A DNA stretch of 64,000 nt, from the NCBI RefSeq assembly GCF_016342265.1, contig NZ_JAEIOS010000012.1:62001-126000 (forward strand), read 5' to 3'. Both the position numbers and the translations under genes were made by a program. The notes below the pieces were generated by a model. It saw nothing but the letters and a program-made list of their open reading frames with translations. It made no database searches and was not told where the DNA came from. The stretch comes from Corynebacterium meridianum. GTDB taxonomy: Bacteria > Actinomycetota > Actinomycetes > Mycobacteriales > Mycobacteriaceae. Position 1 is the first letter of the stretch, and each line of letters starts with the position of its first letter. Shown piece by piece: positions 57,651 to 64,000 of the stretch.

Positions 57651-60035
57651 CTAGGACGAGCCACCGAGCAACTTGATGAAGATGTTGTTCAACCACGTCC
57701 ACAAGGGGGCGAGAAGGGCCACCAGTGATGCGAAGGGGTTCGTGCCCGCCGAACCGGTGTTCGTACCTGAGCTGATGCCGATGTCCGAGCTGCCACCCGG
57801 TGCCTGCTTGCCGCCGGTGACCGTGACCGTGTGGGTCCCGGTTGCGGTGACCCCACCGTCACCGGTGAAGGTGACCGTCACGGTACGTTCCCCGCCGTGC
57901 GCGAAGGTGAGGCGGACCGTGGCGGTTCCGTTGGAGACCGGCATCGTGACCGGCTCGCCGTCGGTACCGACGAGCGTTTCGCCGTCGACGGCGAAGGAGA
58001 GGGGCCCGGACACCGCACGGGTGGTGCCCCTGTCCGGGTTCACCGTGACCGCGAGGGGGAGCGGGGTGCCTGCGGCAACCGTCGGGTCCGCCTCGATCGC
58101 GACCGTGGCGGATTCGAAGGTGAATTCGGCGACCTTGATGTCGAAGGAGCGTGTCGTTGCCTGTGTGGGCGAGTCGTCTGAGGGCACGAAGTTCAGGGTG
58201 ATCTGCTGCGCGCCACTGCGGGTGAAGATCATCGGGAGTACCGCGGTGCCGGCCGTCACCGGGACCGTCGTGGAGCGCCCCCCGTGGGTCGCGGTGAGTG
58301 TGCCGTCCGCTGCGGGCGTCACCGAGACCCCGAGGACTGTCTCCTCGAATGGCAGCACCCGGTCCGGCACGTTGAGCTCGAGCGACGTCGGGGTGCTCGC
58401 GGCGGTGACGGTGACGTCGGCGGTCGCGGGAGTCTGGGACGCATCTGCCGGTGTGTACCTCGCGGAGATGGTGAACGAACCCTCGCGGTCGGGGACGAAG
58501 GTGAATGCCGCGGAATTGGCGGTCACGGGAACAGCCACCGTTCTACCGTCGGTGGAGAACACCACCGTGCCGTCGGCCACGGTCGTCTCCGCGGCGGGCT
58601 GTAGTCCGGCCGTGACGGTGACTTTCTCGCCGGGGCGGACCGTACCCTGCGGTCCCTCCAACGTGAGGACGGTGGAGGCATCGCTGGAGACCGTGATGTC
58701 CGTGCGCTTCTCCGCGCCGGCGAAGAGCGAACCTTCAGCCGGTGTGAAGGTGGCGGTGAGTTCACTCTGTCCAGGGGTCGAAGGCACGGTGAGTGAGGCA
58801 CTGGTACGGCCGTTCTTCACCGGAACGGTGACGGGATCTCCGTCGCCGAGCTGGAAGGTGACGCTGCCGGTGGCAGCCGTGTTCGTCGTCGCCCGAACCG
58901 CGAGTATCGAGTCCGCGCGGGCGGTTCCCGGGGCCGAGAACGTGAACTGCGCGTCCTGTCCCTTCACCTGGACCTGCGTCGTGGAGGACGAGGGGGCGAA
59001 CAGGTAGGCCTTGTCCGGGGTGAAGGTCGTGCGGAGTTCGTGGGCGCCGACGGACGGAAAGGTGAGGTCCGCGGTGGCCGTACCGTTTTTCACGGTTGCC
59101 TCGACCGTGGTGTTCCCGGAGGCGAAGCTGACGGTGCCGGTGGCCTCCACGGGGCTGACCTGTGCAGTGACTGGTGAGGGGAGGCCCGCCGTCGCGTCTG
59201 CGGCGGTGACGGTGAGGCCGGTTTCGGTGGCGGGGCCACTGTCGACCACCCGGACCGTCGCGAGAGCGGAAGCCTGGGGAGCGAGCGCGGCGTCCTTGTT
59301 CTCTCTCGGGGTGCACTGCGTCGGTGCCCAGAGCGTGCCGACGAAGGGAGCGTTGATCTTGGCCAGCATCGTGAGGAAATTCTCGTCGGCACCGTAGTTC
59401 CCCGCATTCCCGGTGGTCCTGACGCCGAGGCCCGCTGCTCCGGAGGCTTCCGCCCGGAACTTCAGCTCCACCACGGGGAACTTCATGTTGAGCTTGTCGT
59501 TCTTGACGACGTGCGTTACTCCGCCTGCTGTGGTGCCGCTGGCGTTCGGTCCGTTGCCGACGGTGGCGTTGTCGGCACTGGCGATCCGCAGGATTCTGCC
59601 GTTCGGATCCTCGGTCCCGGACTCGTTGATCCGTTTGACCGTGAATCCGGCGAGGTTGGCGTTGCTGTTGTCGAGGCTGCTGTCCAGATAGGTGAGGCCT
59701 GCCGGAATGGCGACATCGAGTTTGATGCGCGAGACGCTTTCGATCTTGGCTCCGAAGGAGAGTCCGCCGACGTTGATCTGCACGGGCCTGATCTCGAGTT
59801 TGACCGCGAATTCCTCGCCGACACTCACGGTGTCGGGAGTGGTTATATCCACCGAGACCCCGTCTTCACCGGTGGAGAAATCCTGCGGATCCGCGAACTT
59901 GTTCGGAGTCGCCTTGCAGGTCAGTGGAATATTCGTGGATACGGTGTGGCCCGCGGCGACGGCACCCGGCACGAGCAGCAGACTGCCGATCAGGGAAACC
60001 GTGGTCGCGGTGGCGATACGGGAAAACCTAGACAT
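57651..60035 (-). CDS. Secreted Ig-like repeat surface protein, paralogue 2
   Basis: This 794-aa protein has a signal peptide (SLIGSLLLVPGAVA|AG). The N-terminal domain of about 240 residues opens with a conserved Cys (IPLTCKATPNKFADPQ), contains RIKLDVAIPAGLTYL, VKRINESGTEDPNGRILRIAS and a TVGNGPN box, and closes with a second Cys in WAPTQCTPREN. About six Ig-like repeats (ATGTVSFASGN, GSVTFQLGDG, DGTVVFSTDGR) follow. The C-terminal tail is FASLVALLAPLWTWLNNIFIKLLG. AAGGACC lies 9 nt before the ATG. It is probably co-transcribed with paralogue 1 (63 bp apart). Confidence 0.8.
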   Translation of the reverse strand: MSRFSRIATATTVSLIGSLLLVPGAVAAGHTVSTNIPLTCKATPNKFADPQDFSTGEDGVSVDITTPDTVSVGEEFAVKLEIRPVQINVGGLSFGAKIESVSRIKLDVAIPAGLTYLDSSLDNSNANLAGFTVKRINESGTEDPNGRILRIASADNATVGNGPNASGTTAGGVTHVVKNDKLNMKFPVVELKFRAEASGAAGLGVRTTGNAGNYGADENFLTMLAKINAPFVGTLWAPTQCTPRENKDAALAPQASALATVRVVDSGPATETGLTVTAADATAGLPSPVTAQVSPVEATGTVSFASGNTTVEATVKNGTATADLTFPSVGAHELRTTFTPDKAYLFAPSSSTTQVQVKGQDAQFTFSAPGTARADSILAVRATTNTAATGSVTFQLGDGDPVTVPVKNGRTSASLTVPSTPGQSELTATFTPAEGSLFAGAEKRTDITVSSDASTVLTLEGPQGTVRPGEKVTVTAGLQPAAETTVADGTVVFSTDGRTVAVPVTANSAAFTFVPDREGSFTISARYTPADASQTPATADVTVTAASTPTSLELNVPDRVLPFEETVLGVSVTPAADGTLTATHGGRSTTVPVTAGTAVLPMIFTRSGAQQITLNFVPSDDSPTQATTRSFDIKVAEFTFESATVAIEADPTVAAGTPLPLAVTVNPDRGTTRAVSGPLSFAVDGETLVGTDGEPVTMPVSNGTATVRLTFAHGGERTVTVTFTGDGGVTATGTHTVTVTGGKQAPGGSSDIGISSGTNTGSAGTNPFASLVALLAPLWTWLNNIFIKLLGGSS

Positions 60036-60762
60036 GTGTGGAAGGTCCTTGTACGGGGATCGGAGGAAGAAGCTGAGACAGGTTACGGCCCAGCATGCTC
60101 AATCAGTTTCCCCGAAAAGTACGGTGGAGAGAAGTTGTGCGCGAGATCTTCATCTTCCATGTGGAGCGCGTTAAGACGCGAGAAATGTAGTGGTTTCGCA
60201 GTCGGGTTGGATTTTGGACCACATGTCCCGATGGTGAGGTGTGCCCACGCGCACCGGGGTTGTGGTCGGAGCCTGCCCGGACACCGCTTCCTTCTCGGAG
60301 TCCACCGGTCGTTGGTGCAGTGAGAGTGGAATCGCCACCGCATCCCAGGGAACGCCTGGCGGCCGATCTGAGTACGACGGAGACACGTCGGTCCCCACGT
60401 GGAGTCCTGTCTTCGACTCGGTACTCCACGCGGCTTCTGCGCCTTTTGAGCGGCGGTATTCACCCCCTCAGGCGGAAGCCGGTAGACCCGCAACCGTCGG
60501 CGGTGGATGAGACGGATTCGCCCGACAGCGATCGTCGATACCGATTCGGGCGCCGGTCCACCGCATACGTGGCATCGGTCGCGACGCCCGGCGGCGGGCT
60601 CCACTGAGCGAAGGGGATGCCGGAGGGGTGCGCCGGTTTAGATAACGATGCCTGCAGTGGCTCCTCTGTGGGGAGACACTGCAGGCATGGGCGTTGTTGC
60701 CGCGCCCAGCGGCACCGGAAAGGCTGGCTGGACCATGTCCTCCAGGGGCCGGGGATATACCT
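60036..60762. other. 727-bp region without a supported gene, containing one terminator
   Basis: Open frames of up to 173 codons (minus strand, 60083-60604) and 123 codons (plus strand) exist, but they are Arg/Pro-rich or lack ribosome sites and resemble no protein I know. The 60648-60688 hairpin is the only clear structure. The region probably contains the promoter of paralogue 2. A decayed gene cannot be excluded. Confidence 0.45.
60648..60688 (-). terminator. Terminator of surface paralogue 3
   Basis: The arms ATGCCTGCAGTG and CACTGCAGGCAT (12 bp, perfect) have an inner CTCC/GGAG pairing in the loop. The hairpin lies 75 bp beyond the stop of the minus-strand gene, without a clear T-tract. 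Confidence 0.65.
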
Positions 60763-62586
60763 CTACCTGAAGTGCAGCGGGGAGAAGAATGCTCCGAGCA
60801 GCTGCTGGACCAGAGCGAACAGTCTGCGGAGCAGCGCGAAGAAACCCGACTCCGAGGGCTGTTCAGGTTTGGTCGTGCTCGTGGGGGTTGAGGTACTCGT
60901 CGGTGCGGCGGTGGTTGTCGTGGTGGTGACCGTGGTGGAGGGTGTCGTGGTGGTCGTCGGCACGGTGGTGCTCGTCATCTTCGTGGTGGTGCTTGGTGCG
61001 GTGGTGCCGGTGACCGTTGGCACGGCGGTGGTTGTCGTTGTGGTGGCCGTGGTGGACGGTGCCGTGGTGGTTGTTGCGGTTCTGGTGGTCGTTGGCACGG
61101 CGGTGGTGCTCGGAGTGGCCGTAGTACTGGGGATGGATGGTTTCGTCGTCGGAAGCGCCGTTGTGGTGGGGGCGGTCGAAGTGGAGAGCGTCGGAGCCGT
61201 GGTTGTCGGCTCAGTGGGATATGCCCGCACGAGCACGGTGAAACGGCGGGATTTCTCCACTGGCGCATACACCGAGTCCGAGCCTGGGATGAAGCGCGCT
61301 GAGGCCCTCTGGATGCCGCCGTCATCGTCGCTGAATGTGAACGGAGCGGATGCCCTGCCTCCGATGACCGGTGCGGAGATCGTCTGCCCGGCGATGGAGA
61401 ACTCGATATCTCCGACGGCGTCGGCGGGAACCTCCGCGGTTGCGGTGACGGATTCCCCTGATTCCACGCTGTCCGGGAGAGAGAAGGTGAGATCGGTTGC
61501 TCGCGGGGACACCGTGATCCGGGTCGTGGTGGCGGCAATATCGAAGGTGCCCGGCTGACCGGGGTTGAAGATCACCCGGAGCGCGGTCGTTCCGGGTTTC
61601 GCGAAGGTCAGGTCGGTCGAGGCTGTGCCCGTGGTTGTGTAGACGTCGGAGATGTCCCCGCCGGGCTCCTCCACGAGGAAGGAGACCGTGCCGTCAGCGT
61701 TCTCTGGATCGATGTGTGCCGAGAAGCTGGCCGGTTCACCAGCGACAACGGTACCGGGGGCGTCGACTGTGAGAACCGGTTTGATGAGGGGGGTGTCGTC
61801 GATGACCGTGACGGTACGGAGATTCGATGCCGCGGGTACGACGGCGGACGAGGGGTTGATCCTCGGGGAGCAGCTGGTCGGGGCCCATATGGTGATGAAC
61901 GTGGCCTTGAGTCGTGGCAGGAAGGTGAGGAAGTTCCGGTTGTCCCCGTATGTGGATGCGGCACCTGCGGTGCGAACCCCGAAGGCCTTGGTCCCCTCTG
62001 TCTCCGCACGGAGGCGCAGAGTGAAATCGGGGAATCCGAGTCGTACCGTGCCGTTCACCGCCGGGGCGGTGACGCCCCCTGTTCTGCTGGTGGACGAGTT
62101 CGGGCCGTTTCCGATGGTCGCGTTGTCCGGACTGACCAGCCGGAGGAAACCGCCGGCGGGGTCCGGCCGTCCGGATTCATTGACCCTGAGCACGGAGAAG
62201 CCCCGGAGATTCGCGCCGGGGGTTTCTCCGTCGATCTCCGCACCGAGGAACTCGACACCTTCGGGCAGCGCCAGGTCCATTTTGATGCGGGATACATCCT
62301 TCAGCTTGGCGGGACCGTTCGATCCGCCACCGGGATTGTCCGGGATGTCCATGTGCACGTCGACGGTGAACTCCTCGCCGATGCTCACGATGTCCGGTGA
62401 AGTGACCGTGACGTCGATCGGGGGAACGTAGTTGTCCTGCGGTCCGGCGAAGGCACTCGGTACCGCGCGGCAGGAGAGAGGAAGCTGGGAGGTCGTTGAT
62501 CCGGTCTCCGCGCCGGCTGTCGGTGTCGCGATGAGGAGACCGACTGACAGAGTCGCGGCCGTGGTCAGGGTGGTCATTCGGCGCAT
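60763..62586 (-). CDS. Secreted surface protein, paralogue 3, with Thr/Pro stalk
   Basis: The 607-aa protein has a signal peptide (LSVGLLIATPTAGA|ET). Its N-terminal domain is the same as in paralogue 2: LPLSCRAVPSAFAGPQD, RIKMDLALPEGVEFL, VLRVNESGRPDPAGGFLRL, a TIGNGPN box, YGDNRNFLTFLPRL and WAPTSCSPR. Two Ig-like repeats follow, then a Thr/Pro/Ala stalk of about 115 residues (about 455-570), and the tail FFALLRRLFALVQQLLGAFFSPLHFR. GAGGAACC precedes the ATG. The Thr stalk is a likely O-mannosylation target, by analogy with other actinobacterial surface proteins. It replaces the extra Ig repeats of its paralogues as a spacer. Confidence 0.8.
   Translation of the reverse strand: MRRMTTLTTAATLSVGLLIATPTAGAETGSTTSQLPLSCRAVPSAFAGPQDNYVPPIDVTVTSPDIVSIGEEFTVDVHMDIPDNPGGGSNGPAKLKDVSRIKMDLALPEGVEFLGAEIDGETPGANLRGFSVLRVNESGRPDPAGGFLRLVSPDNATIGNGPNSSTSRTGGVTAPAVNGTVRLGFPDFTLRLRAETEGTKAFGVRTAGAASTYGDNRNFLTFLPRLKATFITIWAPTSCSPRINPSSAVVPAASNLRTVTVIDDTPLIKPVLTVDAPGTVVAGEPASFSAHIDPENADGTVSFLVEEPGGDISDVYTTTGTASTDLTFAKPGTTALRVIFNPGQPGTFDIAATTTRITVSPRATDLTFSLPDSVESGESVTATAEVPADAVGDIEFSIAGQTISAPVIGGRASAPFTFSDDDGGIQRASARFIPGSDSVYAPVEKSRRFTVLVRAYPTEPTTTAPTLSTSTAPTTTALPTTKPSIPSTTATPSTTAVPTTTRTATTTTAPSTTATTTTTTAVPTVTGTTAPSTTTKMTSTTVPTTTTTPSTTVTTTTTTAAPTSTSTPTSTTKPEQPSESGFFALLRRLFALVQQLLGAFFSPLHFR
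60874..61224 (-). repeat. Thr/Pro-rich low-complexity stalk sequence
   Basis: This is an irregular array of ACC/ACG-rich codons encoding TTTAPTLST, STTAVPTTT, TTTTTTAVP and similar. It differs from the regular 18-bp repeats of the HtaA genes, showing that a Thr-rich stalk arose separately here. Confidence 0.75.
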
Positions 62587-62879
62587 GGTTGCAGGTTCCT
62601 CGGGAGCTGTGGGTAGGGACTGTGCGGGCTGTGGCGGTGGTTTGCCCGTGGATACATTATCCCCAACAGGTTAGAAGCCCCGGGGGTCGTTGTCATCCCG
62701 GGTAACCCCCGGTCGATCCGGGTGTCGGTGGTGAATCCCGCTCGGTCGGGTAGACGACGTCAGCATTGACTAGAGAATGGCTGTGCTGATTGCCTCCTTG
62801 TCGCCTACTATGCCTAGTCTGAAGGCACCTGCTGTTTTTCAGATGATCTTTTCACCGACCCAGAAGGACCGACGCGACT
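62587..62879. promoter_or_regulatory. Divergent promoter region between surface paralogue 3 and the YihY gene
   Basis: On the plus strand TACTAT (62806-62811) is a plausible -10 for the YihY gene. On the minus strand GATAAT near 62658-62653 is a plausible -10 for paralogue 3. No clear -35 partners are seen, and neither promoter can be called with certainty. Confidence 0.35.
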
Positions 62880-63962
62880 GTGGCATCAACGAAGACCGCA
62901 CCGAAGAACACCGATGAGTTCGGCATTGAGCGGGTGACCCAGGACGATCCCGGAATGGTGGACAAGTACCGCGAGAAGTGGCCGTGGTTCGATCACGTCA
63001 TGCGCATGCAGGAGCGGTACGGCTCGATGGGGGGAAATCAGTATGCGGCGGGCATCACGTACTTCTCGGTGCTGTCGATGTTCCCCATCCTCATGCTCGT
63101 GTTCGCTGCGGTCGGCTTCGTCCTGGCCAACCATCCCACCGCTGTGGTCGAGGTGCAGGACCGGATCAACAGTTCAATATCAGGTGACCTGTCGGAGCCG
63201 GTGAACAAGATCCTCGATACCGCCATCGAGCAGCGCTCGACGGTCGCCGGTATCGGTGGTCTGACCGCACTGTGGTCGGGGCTGAACTGGATGAACCATC
63301 TCCGGTACGGCGTTTCCATGATGTGGAAGGCTGACCCGACCGAGGGCAACTTCGCCATCCGGAAACTCCGGGATCTCATCGGACTGATCGCGTTGCTGTT
63401 CGCCCTCATCGTCGCGTTCGGTGTCACGGCGGCCGGGTCCTCGAGTCTGACGGCGATCATCCTCGAGAAACTGAGCCTGGATCATATCCCGGGCATCACC
63501 TACATCGTGTTCGCGTTGACCCTCGTCATCGGTCTGCTGGTGAACTTCACCGTATTCGTGGGATTGATCCGTTATCTCCCGCGGACCCACGTGCCCAGGG
63601 CCGCGGCGGTCAAGGGCGCGATTCTGGGAGCCCTCGCCTTCGAGATCTTCAAGCAGATCGGTACGGTGTTCTTCTCCAAGGCACTGGACAACCCGGCGGG
63701 TGCCACCTTCGGGCCGATCATCGGTGTGATGGTCCTGCTGTACTTTGTCTGGCGGATCCTGCTCTACAGTTCCGCGTGGGCGGCGACGACGGAGGAATCC
63801 CTCGAGCAGACGCATACACCGGTGCCGGAACCCGCCGTGATCCGGGTGCGTAACGACGTCGACCCGGTTCCAGATCCGAAGGCCTCGGCGGCGCTGGTCG
63901 GTGCCGGAGCGGCGATCGGGGCGGCCGGGATCGCGGTCGCCCGGAGGATGATCGGGAGGTAG
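62880..63962 (+). CDS. YihY/BrkB-family membrane protein
   Basis: This 360-aa integral membrane protein of the YihY (formerly RNase BN) family has six predicted TM segments. The family opening is GNQYAAGITYFSVLSMFPILMLVF, with LTALWSGLNWMNHLRYGVSMMW in the middle and GPIIGVMVLLYFVWRILLYSSAWA near the end. A cytoplasmic tail with an Ala-rich last segment follows. GTG start, AAGGACC upstream. In mycobacteria a YihY gene lies next to trpS; here four genes separate the two. Biochemical function is unknown; the old RNase BN assignment is not valid. Confidence 0.88.
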   Translation: MASTKTAPKNTDEFGIERVTQDDPGMVDKYREKWPWFDHVMRMQERYGSMGGNQYAAGITYFSVLSMFPILMLVFAAVGFVLANHPTAVVEVQDRINSSISGDLSEPVNKILDTAIEQRSTVAGIGGLTALWSGLNWMNHLRYGVSMMWKADPTEGNFAIRKLRDLIGLIALLFALIVAFGVTAAGSSSLTAIILEKLSLDHIPGITYIVFALTLVIGLLVNFTVFVGLIRYLPRTHVPRAAAVKGAILGALAFEIFKQIGTVFFSKALDNPAGATFGPIIGVMVLLYFVWRILLYSSAWAATTEESLEQTHTPVPEPAVIRVRNDVDPVPDPKASAALVGAGAAIGAAGIAVARRMIGR

Positions 63963-64000
63963 CCTCCCGTCTCCTCCAGCCCTCGGGGCGTGGTGTGTGC

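Noticed and set aside
60083..60604. A 173-codon minus-strand frame upstream of surface paralogue 2
   Set aside because: It is Arg/Pro/Cys-rich, lacks a ribosome site and has no recognisable domain; kept only as a note in the gap entry.
54253..62586. Sortase-anchored pilus or adhesin island
   Set aside because: No sortase gene and no LPxTG motif at the C-termini of the three surface proteins.

Overview
The window reads as a chromosomal segment of a high-GC Corynebacterium. The evidence is the haem-uptake set (hmuV followed by two HtaA-domain genes), a monomeric isocitrate dehydrogenase, mycothiol-type formaldehyde detoxification genes, DtxR-, McbR- and GlxR-like sites, and leaderless-looking promoters. 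All calls are from reading the sequence; no database search was run. I see no rRNA, tRNA, CRISPR array, transposase or phage gene.

Layout. 1-3.3 kb: 3' part of hmuV and two tandem HtaA haem-binding surface proteins that share a roughly 640-bp block identical by eye. 3.7-7.8 kb: metY behind McbR-like sites, a small secreted/membrane protein, and the phosphate transporter pitA behind a PHO-box-like direct repeat. 8.36-26.65 kb: a same-strand, tightly packed cassette of nine genes. It encodes a Gly/Pro/Tyr-rich membrane protein, a secreted and membrane-anchored VWA protein, a giant tubulin-like (Tubulin_2 type) protein, a two-TM protein flanked by charged helices, a 938-aa protein with an internal N-terminal duplication and Fn3-like beta domains, a GAP1-like GTPase-associated protein, a cytosolic VWA protein, a P-loop GTPase of the kind that travels with GAP1, and two small proteins. 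This is the most interesting part of the window. It looks like an envelope-spanning, nucleotide-driven assembly related to the GTPase/GAP1 conflict systems predicted computationally. Its function here is unknown.

27-31.7 kb: icd (TTG start), an MFS exporter and exonuclease III. 31.7-43 kb: a complete L-fucose regulon on the minus strand (fucI, FGGY kinase, class II aldolase, sugar-porter MFS, fucU, a LacI-family regulator), then a small membrane protein, a beta-propeller surface protein, and the lactaldehyde reductase fucO. Three copies of a 14-bp motif sit upstream of fucI and fucO only, which suggests one regulator controls both.

43.2-45.7 kb: DJ-1/PfpI protein, mycothiol-dependent formaldehyde dehydrogenase and a metallo-beta-lactamase hydrolase (aldehyde detoxification). 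45.8-47 kb: a PIN-domain toxin with an HTH antitoxin. 47.1-53 kb: a CobN plus ChlI/ChlD-like cobaltochelatase set. 53.1-64 kb: trpS, an S66 LD-carboxypeptidase, three paralogous secreted Ig-like/Thr-rich surface proteins with amphipathic C-terminal tails, and a YihY-family membrane protein.
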